Source of the DNA: Streptomyces sp. 7-21
GTDB lineage: Bacteria; Actinomycetota; Actinomycetes; Streptomycetales; Streptomycetaceae
Direction: 5' to 3'
Length of the DNA: 64,000 nucleotides
Assembly (NCBI RefSeq): GCF_016741785.1
Contig: NZ_JAERRL010000017.1
Span: 1-64,000 of the forward strand
In this document: positions 33,305-41,112 of the stretch, one piece after another
Layout of the letters: each line of letters starts with the position of its first letter
Numbering within the stretch: the first letter of the stretch is position 1
Program-made: the position numbers and the translations under genes
The notes under the pieces: model-generated
What the model was told of the DNA's origin: nothing
The model's database searches: none
Seen by the model: only the letters and a program-made list of their open reading frames with translations

Positions 33305-33384
33305 ATCAGATCGGTTCTGATATGTCTATAAGCGCTGCCGGTCCCGCTCCGGGAAATTCCGGTGGCTGTCCCGCGAAATTCCGG
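33305..33384 (+). promoter_or_regulatory. Inverted and direct repeats upstream of the flavoprotein gene
   Basis: This is part of the 484-bp region between the divergent PKS operon and flavoprotein gene, where no credible gene was found. It contains ATCAGA-N5-TCTGAT (33305-33321, perfect 6-bp arms). It also has GAAATTCCGG twice (33353-33362 and 33375-33384), 22 bp apart, or two helical turns. These could bind the LysR or another regulator. No clear -35/-10 pair for the rightward gene was identified. Confidence 0.3.
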
Positions 33385-33470
33385 AGTGCCGCACACTGCT
33401 CGCATTCCCCGATGTTCGCCGGTATTCGATTTCCGGGAAGAGCGAGGGCGCCCGGCGTGTTGTACGGAAC

Positions 33471-34553
33471 ATGCACCACGTGGCGGACATGCGGGTCGTT
33501 GTCATCGGCGCCGGGCAGGCCGGGCTGTCCAGCGCTTACCATCTGCGCCGACGCGGGCTCGTGCCCGGTCGCGACTTCATCGTGCTCGATCACGCCCCCC
33601 GCCCCGGCGGCGCCTGGCAGTTCCGCTGGCCGACCCTCACCTACGGCCGGCTCCACGGCATGCACGCCCTGCCCGGCATGAAGCTGACCGGAGCCGACCC
33701 CGACCGGCCCGCCTCGGAGGTCATCGGCGGTTACTTCGCCGAGTACGAGCGGGTCCACGGGCTCGACGTGCGCCGCCCGGTCCACGTCAGCGCCGTGCGC
33801 GAGGCGGGCGACGGCAGGCTGCGCGTCGTCACGAGCGCGGGGGAGTGGCTCACCCAGGCACTGATCAGCGCCACCGGCACGTGGGACCGGCCGTTCTGGC
33901 CGTCCGTTCCCGGCCAGCGCGACTTCACCGGGCGGCAGCTGCACACCGCCACCTACCCCGGCCCGGAGGCGTTCCGCGGCGAGCGCGTCGTCGTCATCGG
34001 CGGCGGCACCTCCGCCGTGCAGCACCTGCTGGAGATATCCCAGACCGCCGCCCGCACGGTCTGGGTCACCCGGCGTCCGCCGGTGTTCCGCGAGGAGCCC
34101 TTCGACGCGGAGCAGGGCAGGGCGGCCGTCGCCCTCGTCGAGGAGCGGGTACGCAACGGCCTGCCGCCGCAGAGCGTCGTCTCCGTCACCGGCCTGCCCA
34201 TGACCGAGGCCATCCGCCGCGCCCGGGCCAGCGGCGTGCTCCGCCGCCGCCCCATGTTCGACCGGATCACCCCCGGCGGCGTGGCCTGGGACGACGGCAC
34301 GACCGTGGCGGCCGACACGCTGCTGTGGGCCACCGGCTTCCGTCCCTCCCTCGCGCACCTGGCGCCGCTGGGGCTGCGCGAGCCCGGCGGCGGCATCCTC
34401 CTGGACGGCACCCGGGTCGTCCGCGACCCGCGCGTCCACCTCGTCGGCTACGGCCCCTCGGCCAGCACCATCGGCGCCAACCGGGCCGGCCGCGCCGCCG
34501 TGCGGGAGATCACCGCGCTCCTGTCACGGGCCGAGACGCTCGTCGCGGCCTGA
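33471..34553 (+). CDS. FAD/NAD(P)-dependent oxidoreductase (flavin monooxygenase-like)
   Basis: The protein has 360 aa. The first dinucleotide motif is VVIGAGQAGLSSAYHL (GxGxxG at 13-18) for FAD, followed by a GAWQFRWPTL flavin-contact region. A second motif, VVVIGGGTSAVQHL near residue 178, is for NAD(P)H. A C-terminal WATGFRPSL motif is typical of FMO/BVMO-like proteins. An alternative start at ATG 33489 removes six residues and is equally plausible. It is divergent from the PKS operon and could oxidise its product, but it also resembles general flavoproteins paired with LysR regulators. Confidence 0.82.
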   Translation: MHHVADMRVVVIGAGQAGLSSAYHLRRRGLVPGRDFIVLDHAPRPGGAWQFRWPTLTYGRLHGMHALPGMKLTGADPDRPASEVIGGYFAEYERVHGLDVRRPVHVSAVREAGDGRLRVVTSAGEWLTQALISATGTWDRPFWPSVPGQRDFTGRQLHTATYPGPEAFRGERVVVIGGGTSAVQHLLEISQTAARTVWVTRRPPVFREEPFDAEQGRAAVALVEERVRNGLPPQSVVSVTGLPMTEAIRRARASGVLRRRPMFDRITPGGVAWDDGTTVAADTLLWATGFRPSLAHLAPLGLREPGGGILLDGTRVVRDPRVHLVGYGPSASTIGANRAGRAAVREITALLSRAETLVAA

Positions 34554-34623
34554 CGGACCGTCAATCCAGGAGCTATCCGGCGAGGTGACGCCGAGTGACA
34601 TGTGACGGTCTTTCGACAAGGCG

Positions 34624-34638
34624 ATAGACGCCATCTAT
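34624..34638 (+). promoter_or_regulatory. LysR-type operator before the lysR gene
   Basis: ATAGA-CGCCA-TCTAT is an inverted repeat holding the T-N11-A core of LysR-family binding sites. It lies 15 bases before the ATG, so the regulator probably controls its own expression. Confidence 0.55.
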
Positions 34639-34652
34639 GATGCCGTGCTGTC

Positions 34653-35570
34653 ATGGACCTGAGAGAGCTGCGTTATCTGGTCGCCGTCGCCGACGCCAGG
34701 CACGTCGGCAGGGCTGCCGGCCAGCTCTTCATCAGCCAGCCCTCCCTGAGCTACGCGCTGAAGAAGCTCGAGCGCGAACTGGGCGTGACGCTGCTGCGCC
34801 GCCACCCCCGCGGCGTCGATCTCACCGAGGCGGGACAGGACGTCGTCGCCCAGGCCCGGCTCGCGCTGCAGGCCGCCCAGCGTGTCCGTGACGCGGCCGC
34901 CCGCCACGCCCCGCTGGCGGCGCGCCGGCTCCGCGTCGGCTACCAGGCCAGCGGCGCCGGATCGCTTGCCGCACGGCTCCGTGCCGCGTTCGAAGCGGGC
35001 AACCCGGGCATCGTCGTCGAGCCGCGCGGCTGCGAGTGGGCACGGGAGGCCGACGCGCTCCGCGAAGGCACCGTGGATGTAGCCATCGTCTGGCAGCCGG
35101 CCGACCTGACCGGGCTCGCCAGCATGCCGCTGGCCGAAGAACCGCGTGTCATCGGCCTGGCCGCCGCCCACCCCCTCGCCCAGCGCACACGCCTGGCGAT
35201 CACGGACGTGCGCGACGAACCCCTCGTCCGCACGCGCAGCGCCCCCCGCGACTGGACCGCGTGGTGGGCCGTGGACCCGCGCCCCGACGGCTCACGGCCC
35301 CGCTGGGGGCCCGCCGACGATGACCTCGCCCGGCTGCTGGACCACGTCGCCGCGGGCCGCGGCGCCATCATCGTCCCCCGCACCTCGGGCGAGTACTTCT
35401 CCCACCCCGGCATCTCCTGGATCCCGCTCACCGGGGTCGAGCCGTTACGAATCGACCTGGCATGGCACCCCGACCACAGCAACCCCGCCGTGGACGCCTA
35501 CGTCCGCACCGCCCGCCGCCTGCGCGGAACCGGAACCGCCCGCAGCACCGGGAAGACCGGCACGGGATGA
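34653..35570 (+). CDS. LysR-family regulator with a TTA codon
   Basis: The protein has 305 aa. The N-terminal winged helix-turn-helix is MDLRELRYLVAVADARHVGR, with AGQLFISQPSLSYALKKLE as the DNA-reading helix. The C-terminal domain (about 90-295) is the LysR substrate-binding fold. Codon 265 (35445-35447) is TTA, the rare leucine codon read only by the bldA tRNA in Streptomyces. The protein should therefore be made mainly in developing or antibiotic-producing cells. A LysR-type operator lies 15 bases upstream. It follows the flavoprotein gene by 99 bp and may control that gene and the divergent PKS operon. Confidence 0.9.
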   Translation: MDLRELRYLVAVADARHVGRAAGQLFISQPSLSYALKKLERELGVTLLRRHPRGVDLTEAGQDVVAQARLALQAAQRVRDAAARHAPLAARRLRVGYQASGAGSLAARLRAAFEAGNPGIVVEPRGCEWAREADALREGTVDVAIVWQPADLTGLASMPLAEEPRVIGLAAAHPLAQRTRLAITDVRDEPLVRTRSAPRDWTAWWAVDPRPDGSRPRWGPADDDLARLLDHVAAGRGAIIVPRTSGEYFSHPGISWIPLTGVEPLRIDLAWHPDHSNPAVDAYVRTARRLRGTGTARSTGKTGTG

Positions 35571-35617
35571 CCAACCGGCCGCGCGGCGCACTCCGGTACC
35601 ACCAGGGAGATTCTTCC

Positions 35618-36409
35618 GTGACCGACGACGTGCCCAAGATCGACACGACGGTGCCGCACTCGGCCCGGATCTGGAACTACTGGCTCGGGGGCCGCGACAA
35701 CTACGAGATCGACCGGGTCGTCGGGGAGCGCTACCAGTCGACCTTCCCCGGCGTGGTGGACCTGGCGCGCGCCTCCCGCGCCTTCCTGGTCCGGAGCATC
35801 CGGTACATGGCCGAGACCGCGGGCGTCCGGCAGTTCATCGACATCGGCACCGGGCTGCCCACGGCGGAGAACACCCATGAGGTCGCCCAGAACGTCGCCC
35901 CGGACACCCGCGTGCTGTACGTGGACAACGACCCGCTGGTGCTCGCCCACGCCCGGGCCCTGCTCATCAGCGGGCCCGAGGGGAGCACCGAGTACCTCCA
36001 GGCCGACGTGCGGGAGCCGGAGCGCATCCTGGCCCGCGCCGCCGAGGTCACCGACCCGTACCGGCCCGTCGGCCTCATCCTCAGCGGCGTGATGGGCCAC
36101 GTCGCCCCCTACGCCGAGGCGCGGTCGGCCGTGCGGCGGCTGCTGGACGGGCTGCCCGCGGGCAGTTACCTCTCGCTCAACGACGGCGTCACCGGGGACG
36201 CCGCCTATACCGAGGCCCAGCGCGACTACAACGCCACCGGCGCCGCCCCGTACTGGCTGCGCGAGCCCGAGGAGATCGAGGGCTTCTTCGACGGCCTGCA
36301 GCTGGTGCCGCCGGGGGTCGTCGCCTGCTCCCGGTGGCGCCCCGGGCGGCGGTCCCCGGCCGCCGGCCCGGAGGTCGCCGTGTACGGCGGGGTCGGCCGC
36401 AAACCCTGA
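35618..36409 (+). CDS. SAM-dependent methyltransferase of the actinomycete DUF574/PF04672 family
   Basis: The protein has 263 aa. PHSARIWNYWLGGRDNYEID near the start and FIDIGTGLPTAENTHE near residue 73 are the family hallmarks, the latter being the SAM-binding loop. VLYVDNDPLVLAHARALL marks the second strand. The GTG at 35618 follows AGGGAGA at correct spacing. An in-frame ATG at 35567 overlaps the lysR stop but has no ribosome site. These proteins are numerous in Streptomyces and their substrates are unknown. Confidence 0.85.
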   Translation: MTDDVPKIDTTVPHSARIWNYWLGGRDNYEIDRVVGERYQSTFPGVVDLARASRAFLVRSIRYMAETAGVRQFIDIGTGLPTAENTHEVAQNVAPDTRVLYVDNDPLVLAHARALLISGPEGSTEYLQADVREPERILARAAEVTDPYRPVGLILSGVMGHVAPYAEARSAVRRLLDGLPAGSYLSLNDGVTGDAAYTEAQRDYNATGAAPYWLREPEEIEGFFDGLQLVPPGVVACSRWRPGRRSPAAGPEVAVYGGVGRKP

Positions 36410-36459
36410 CGGGGCCCGCCGGTGCCGCGCCGGCGCCGCTGAGGTGGTAGGAGAGACAG

Positions 36460-36969
36460 ATGGCATACACACTCGGTCGTCTCGTGACGCACTGCCCCTA
36501 CTGCGGTGCCCCGTACCCCGCCGAAAGCGGCTGGCCCCGGGACTGCGCGGCGTGCGGCGAGACCCAATGGCTCAACCCGCTGCCGGTCGCCGTGACGCTG
36601 CTGCCCGTGGAGCGGGACGGCCGGCGCGGCCTGGTCGTGGTGCGGCGCTCGATAGAACCGGGCCGGGGAGAGCTGGCACTCCCCGGCGGCTATATGGAGG
36701 CCGGGGAGTCCTGGCAGCAGGCGGCCGTGCGGGAGCTGCGCGAGGAGACCGGTCACGACGCGGACCCGGAGGAGGTGCGCCTGTTCGACGTCCGCTCCTC
36801 CGGGCTGACCCTGAACGTCTTCGCCCTGCTGCCCCCGCGCGACGAGCGCACGCTGCCCCCGTCCGCCGCCACCGCCGAGGCCAGCGAGTGGCTCGTGCTG
36901 CGCGAGCCGGCCGAGCTGGCCTTCCCGACGCACACCGAGGTCGTCCGGGCCTATTTCGGTGAGCGCTGA
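36460..36969 (+). CDS. Nudix hydrolase with N-terminal zinc ribbon
   Basis: The protein has 169 aa. Residues 12-35 hold a zinc ribbon (CPYCGAPY ... CAACGE). The Nudix box is GGYMEAGESWQQAAVRELRE with the following ETGHD, matching GX5EX7REUXEEXGU. It hydrolyses a nucleoside diphosphate derivative, and the substrate cannot be predicted. ATG 36460 follows a GAGAGA purine tract. It lies 50 bp after the methyltransferase and is convergent with the rppA gene. Confidence 0.9.
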   Translation: MAYTLGRLVTHCPYCGAPYPAESGWPRDCAACGETQWLNPLPVAVTLLPVERDGRRGLVVVRRSIEPGRGELALPGGYMEAGESWQQAAVRELREETGHDADPEEVRLFDVRSSGLTLNVFALLPPRDERTLPPSAATAEASEWLVLREPAELAFPTHTEVVRAYFGER

Positions 36970-37006
36970 CGGTACGGACAGGGGGACAGGGCCGGCCCGG
37001 CGCCGG

Positions 37007-38116
37007 TCAGCCGACCGGGGCCTGCGCGCTGGCGGGCAGGCCCACCCCTGCCGGGCCGGCGTCAGGCTGCCGGGTCACCCACGTGCCCAGGGCCATCTCG
37101 GCGGTGATGCCGGGGCCGAACCCGGCGATCAGTCCCTGCCCCGAGTCGGCGACGCCGCCGTCCTCGAAGAGCCGGTTCAGGGCGTCGAAGACGACGCAGC
37201 TGGCGATGTTCCCCCGCTCGGTGAGCGTCGCCCGGCTGTAGCGGTACATGTGCGGGTCGACGTCGAGAAACTCGCACAGGTCGTCCAGGATCCGGGGCCC
37301 GCCGGCGTGCACGATGTGGAAGTCCAGCCCGGAGACGTCCCAGCTGTGTTCCTGCGTCAGCGCCCGCAGCGCCGGGGCCAGCATCTTCATCGTGGTCGGG
37401 ACGCGCTTGTCCAGCTGGAAGTGGAAGCCGGTGCTCTTGACCGCGTAGGAGATCCAGTCCTCGGTGTCGGGCACCAGGTGCGAGCCGTTCCGCTCCAGGC
37501 GGACGCCCTCGCCGCCCTGGCCGCGGACGACGGCGGCGGCCACCGCGTCTCCGAACAGGCCGTTCGACAGCAGTGAACCGACGCCCACGTCGACGGGCTG
37601 GTAGCACAGCGAGCAGAACTCGCAGGCGACGATCAGCGCGTTCTCCTCGGGGTAGGCGCGGCAGAAGTCGTGCGCCCGGTTGATCGCCGCGCCGCCCGCC
37701 GCGCAGCCGAGCTGGGCGATCGGCAGCTGTCTGGTCTCGGTCGAGAAGCCCATGGTGTTGATCAGCCAGGCGGTCAGCGAGGGCATCATGAAACCCGTGC
37801 ACGAGACGTACACGATGAGCCCGATGTCGCCCACGCCGAGCCCGGCGTTGTCCAGGGCCTGGTAGACGACCGCGGGCACCCGGCGCTTCGCCTCCGCCTC
37901 GTACAGGTCGTTCCGCGCCTGGAAGCCGGGGTGCTCCAGCGTCTTGTCGATGGGCTGGACGATATGCCGGGTGCGGACCCCGGTGTTCCGGATGAGCCGC
38001 AGCACGAGCCCGAGCTGCGGATGGTCGGCGTGCAGCGTGCGCGCCAGGTCGAGCGTCTCCTCCATCGTCAGGACGTTGTCGGGCACCGCGATGGACGGCC
38101 TGCACAGGGTTGCCAT
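37007..38116 (-). CDS. rppA: Type III polyketide synthase, tetrahydroxynaphthalene synthase
   Basis: The protein has 369 aa. The catalytic triad is Cys138 (QLGCAAGG), His270 (FHIVHAGGPR) and Asn303 (ERGNIAS). The additional active-site Cys106 (VYVSCTGFMM) is characteristic of the Streptomyces 1,3,6,8-tetrahydroxynaphthalene synthase, and all numbers agree with that enzyme. It condenses five malonyl-CoA units, and the product oxidises spontaneously to flaviolin. ATG 38116 follows GGGAGG. It lies 87 bp after the P450 gene in the same direction, the known rppA-CYP158 pairing that gives dimeric or polymeric brown pigment. Confidence 0.95.
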   Translation of the reverse strand: MATLCRPSIAVPDNVLTMEETLDLARTLHADHPQLGLVLRLIRNTGVRTRHIVQPIDKTLEHPGFQARNDLYEAEAKRRVPAVVYQALDNAGLGVGDIGLIVYVSCTGFMMPSLTAWLINTMGFSTETRQLPIAQLGCAAGGAAINRAHDFCRAYPEENALIVACEFCSLCYQPVDVGVGSLLSNGLFGDAVAAAVVRGQGGEGVRLERNGSHLVPDTEDWISYAVKSTGFHFQLDKRVPTTMKMLAPALRALTQEHSWDVSGLDFHIVHAGGPRILDDLCEFLDVDPHMYRYSRATLTERGNIASCVVFDALNRLFEDGGVADSGQGLIAGFGPGITAEMALGTWVTRQPDAGPAGVGLPASAQAPVG

Positions 38117-38203
38117 GATCCCTCCCGCGCCGCCGCGCCCGCGACCGGGCGGGCGGCATCGATGGCTGTCAGTGATTGAGTCAGATACGAAGCGCCGGCC
38201 GCG

Positions 38204-39409
38204 TTACCAGGCGACCGGGAGCTCGTAGGGGAAGCGCCAGATGGACTCGGTGTTCCACGGCACCTCCTCGGCCGGGACAGCGAGCCGCAGGCCGGGGAAG
38301 CGCTCGAGCAGCGTGCCGATGGCAAGCTCGATCTCCATCAGGGCCAGCGGCGAGCCGATGCAGTGGTGTGCCCCCCAGCCGAACGTCATGTGCGGCGACG
38401 GCTGCCGGTCCAGATCCAGCTCGTCGGGGCGCTCGAAGCGCTCCGGGTCGCGGTTGGCCGCGAGGTAGGAGACGTGCACCGTGTCCCCCGCCTTGATGGT
38501 CACGCCGCCGACCTCGACGTCCTCGGTGGCGATCCGCGGAATGCCGACGCCCTTGCGGAACGGGATGAACCGCAGCAGCTCCTCCAGCGCCTGCGGCAGG
38601 ATCTCCGGCCGGGCGCGGAGCTTGGCCAGCTGGTCCGGGTGCGTCAGCAGGGTGTAGAGGATGTTGCTCAGCTGGTAGGTGCTGGTGTCGTGCCCCGTCA
38701 TCAGCAGCACCATGGCCATCACCGTCAGCTCGTCGGCGTCGAGGACCTCGTCGCCGTCGCGGGCGGTGGCCAGGGCGCTGATCAGGTCGTCACCGGGGTG
38801 CGCGCGGCGGGCGGCCGTCAGCTCGCTGAAGTAGGCCCGCAGCTCGGCCTTGGACCGCACGGCCGTCTCGCGCGTGGCCGCGCCGATGGAGGACATCTCC
38901 ATAGCCCGCCGCCGCAGGTCGGCCCGGTCCGGCTCGGGGATGTCCAGCAGCTCGCAGATGGTGGTCAGCGGCAGCCGCAGTGACACGTGCTTGACGAAGT
39001 CGGCGGGCGACCCGTGGTCGGCCATCTCCGCCAGCAGGCTGTCGACGATCCGCTGCGTCTTCGGGCGCATCGCGTCGACCCGGGGCGCGGTGAACGCCTG
39101 CGAGACCAGCTTGCGCAGCCGGTTGCTCTCCGGCGGGTCCATCAGGTTGATGGCTTCCGACTGGACGATCGGCTCGGGGGTCATCCGGGGGAAGTCCCTG
39201 CCCGCGACGGCCGCCCGGCTGAAGCGGCGGTCCGTCGTCACGAAGCGGACCTCCTCGAACCGCGTGACGAGCCACGCCTCGCCCTGGCCGTAGGCCATGC
39301 GGATACGGGTGATGGGCCCTTCCTCCATCAGCTCTCTGAGCAGCGGATCGAACTCCAGCCCTTCGGCGAAGTCGAACGGGCAGGTCCGTACGGTCTCGGA
39401 GCTGCTCAT
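38204..39409 (-). CDS. Cytochrome P450, CYP158-like (biflaviolin-forming)
   Basis: The protein has 401 aa. The haem ligand is Cys350 in FGWGAHHCIGSP, the K-helix motif is EELLRF (277-281) and the I-helix is LLMTGHDTST. The text INLMDPPESNRLRKLVSQAF is the usual bacterial P450 block. ATG 39409 follows GGGAGGGGAG. An in-frame upstream ATG at 39454 lacks a ribosome site. Next to rppA it most likely couples flaviolin into dimers or trimers, as CYP158A enzymes do in S. coelicolor. The exact CYP subfamily needs an identity score. Confidence 0.88.
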   Translation of the reverse strand: MSSSETVRTCPFDFAEGLEFDPLLRELMEEGPITRIRMAYGQGEAWLVTRFEEVRFVTTDRRFSRAAVAGRDFPRMTPEPIVQSEAINLMDPPESNRLRKLVSQAFTAPRVDAMRPKTQRIVDSLLAEMADHGSPADFVKHVSLRLPLTTICELLDIPEPDRADLRRRAMEMSSIGAATRETAVRSKAELRAYFSELTAARRAHPGDDLISALATARDGDEVLDADELTVMAMVLLMTGHDTSTYQLSNILYTLLTHPDQLAKLRARPEILPQALEELLRFIPFRKGVGIPRIATEDVEVGGVTIKAGDTVHVSYLAANRDPERFERPDELDLDRQPSPHMTFGWGAHHCIGSPLALMEIELAIGTLLERFPGLRLAVPAEEVPWNTESIWRFPYELPVAW

Positions 39410-39499
39410 GGCGTCGCTCCCCTCCCTGGCATCCTCGGCGTCACGGATCGCCACGACGCGACGGTGTCGTCCCGGACGAGATCAGGACGAACGAACTCT

Positions 39500-39517
39500 G
39501 GACAAAAAAGGTTGTCC
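39500..39517 (-). promoter_or_regulatory. GGACAA/TTGTCC inverted repeat upstream of the P450 gene
   Basis: GGACAA-N6-TTGTCC lies about 90 bases before the P450 start, and a further GGGGACAA occurs at 39567-39574. The 200-bp region between the ROK gene and the P450 gene must hold the pigment operon promoter. No convincing -35/-10 pair was found, so an alternative sigma factor or activator is possible. Confidence 0.35.
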
Positions 39518-39610
39518 CCGCCCGCACCACGCGCTATGTGCCGATCCCCCGGGATTAACCCGTTAGGGGACAAGCCAGGCGTACGCCTTAACGCTCCGCA
39601 GTCCGCCGGG

Positions 39611-40888
39611 CTAGCTGGCGGCCCGCGCCTCCCCGAGAGGCTCGGCGCCGAGGTTCTCCGGCAGCCGGACGCCCTCACGCAGCGGCACCAGCTCGGACTG
39701 GAGCACCATCGCGGCGGCGCCGATCGCCGGCGCGGTCGCCGCCGACCGGGACAGCCGCACCGTCACCGAGTGGGTGGCCCGGGAAAAGAAGGAGCGGTCC
39801 AGCTCCTCCCCGACTACGGGCAGATATATCGAGCCCGCGATGGCCAGGCTGGGGCCGGTGAGGACCAGCTCCTCCAGGTCCATGACGTTGGCCAGGGCGC
39901 GCGAGGCCAGGGCGAGATAGCGCGCCGAGCGCTCCAGCAGCGCGCGGGCGCGCGGCTCGCCGCGCAGCGCGGCCCGGCTGACGGCGGCGAAGTCCGTGAC
40001 CAGGCGGGAGCGGTCGTTGGGCCGTGCCGACAGGCCCGCCTCGCGCGCGAGCGCGGCGTCCGCGCGCGCGGCGGCCACGACGGCGCCGGGGCCTGCCAGC
40101 GCCTCGGTGCAGCCGCGCGCCCCGCACCAGCACTCGGGCCCGTCGGCCTCCAGGCAGATGTGGCCGATCTCCCCGGCGTTGCCGCTGGCGCCCCGGTAGG
40201 TGATGCCGTTGATGAGCAGCCCAGAGCCGATGCCCGTGCCCATGTAGACGGCGGCGAGCGTGGCGCCGCCGATCACGCCGCCCGACCAGTGCTCGCCGAG
40301 CGCCGCCGCCGTGGCATCGTTGTCCAGGATGACCGGCAGCCCGGCGGCCCGCTCCAGTTCGGCGTCGAGCGGGAAGTCTTCCCAGTGGCGCATCGCGGGC
40401 GGGGTCAGCCGCATCTTTGAGGTCTGGTGCATCGGGCCGGGGGAGACCAGGCCCACGCCCAGCACACGCTCCCGGTCCACGCCCGCACCCTCGATCAGGG
40501 CGCTGATCTCCCGGGCCATGCGCGCCACCACGTCCGGCGGGTCCTCGGTGCCGACGCCGGCGCGCGACATCCGGGCGATGATCGAGCCGCCGAGGTTGGT
40601 CAGGACGTACGTCAGCCCGGCGTGGTCGAGGTGGACGCCGACGGCGAAGCGCGAGGACTGGTTCAGCTCCAGCAGCACCCGGCGCTTGCCGCCGGTGGAC
40701 TCGGCCCGGCCCGTCTCCAGCACCAGGCCCTCGTCGATCAGCCGCCGCACCACCGTGGAGACCGTGGCGCCCGTGAAGCCCGTGGCCTTGACCAGCCCGA
40801 CCCGGCTGATCGTGCCGGCGGCCCGGATCACGTCAAGGATCGCCGCCTGGCTGCTGGCATGGGGGGTGGCTCCCGCGGGTCCGCTCAA
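39611..40888 (-). CDS. ROK-family transcriptional regulator of the mannoside locus
   Basis: The protein has 425 aa. The N-terminal winged helix-turn-helix (TISRVGLVKATGFTGATVST) is followed by a ROK sugar-kinase-like domain. The ROK zinc motif is seen as CWCGARGCTEALAGPGAV and the nucleotide/sugar motif as VILDNDATAAALGE. The start is TTG 40888, preceded by GGAGG at 5 bases. It is divergent from the ABC transporter operon. A GTTAA-N9-TTAAC operator overlapping the transporter promoter recurs at the beta-mannosidase promoter, so it likely represses both until a sugar or sugar phosphate binds. Confidence 0.9.
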   Translation of the reverse strand: MSGPAGATPHASSQAAILDVIRAAGTISRVGLVKATGFTGATVSTVVRRLIDEGLVLETGRAESTGGKRRVLLELNQSSRFAVGVHLDHAGLTYVLTNLGGSIIARMSRAGVGTEDPPDVVARMAREISALIEGAGVDRERVLGVGLVSPGPMHQTSKMRLTPPAMRHWEDFPLDAELERAAGLPVILDNDATAAALGEHWSGGVIGGATLAAVYMGTGIGSGLLINGITYRGASGNAGEIGHICLEADGPECWCGARGCTEALAGPGAVVAAARADAALAREAGLSARPNDRSRLVTDFAAVSRAALRGEPRARALLERSARYLALASRALANVMDLEELVLTGPSLAIAGSIYLPVVGEELDRSFFSRATHSVTVRLSRSAATAPAIGAAAMVLQSELVPLREGVRLPENLGAEPLGEARAAS

Positions 40889-40930
40889 CTAGTCCTCCGC
40901 TTGTGACGCTGCGCGACGCCAAGTGTAAGT

Positions 40931-40952
40931 GGCGGGGCTCCTATGCCCCGCC
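40931..40952. repeat. Hairpin in the divergent ROK/transporter region
   Basis: GGCGGGGC (40931-40938) pairs with GCCCCGCC (40945-40952) around TCCTAT, a perfect 8-bp stem. It lies in the likely untranslated leader or promoter of the ROK gene. It could be a regulator site or a leader hairpin. Confidence 0.35.
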
Positions 40953-41006
40953 CGGTGCGGGCCGGTGGCCCGCCAGCGGCGCCGCCTCGCCCGTCCCGGC
41001 CGGGTA

Positions 41007-41035
41007 TTGACTTTGTTAATTCGGCGGCTTAACAA
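41007..41035 (+). promoter_or_regulatory. Transporter promoter overlapped by ROK operator
   Basis: TTGACT (41007-41012), a 17-bp spacer and TAACAA (41030-41035) form a good vegetative promoter. GTTAA-N9-TTAAC (41015-41033) fills the spacer and -10 box. The same arrangement recurs at 47885-47913 before the beta-mannosidase. Confidence 0.75.
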
Positions 41036-41112
41036 TCCTAAACCCGGGCGGGTCCCGGGCCCCGGGTGAGTCCCCCAGGCCCCGGCGCGGGGCGACCAGG
41101 AGAGGAATCGAC

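Noticed and set aside
33130..33681. Possible 183-codon gene before the flavoprotein
   Set aside because: No ribosome site or recognisable domain, and its 3' half overlaps the well-supported flavoprotein in another frame.
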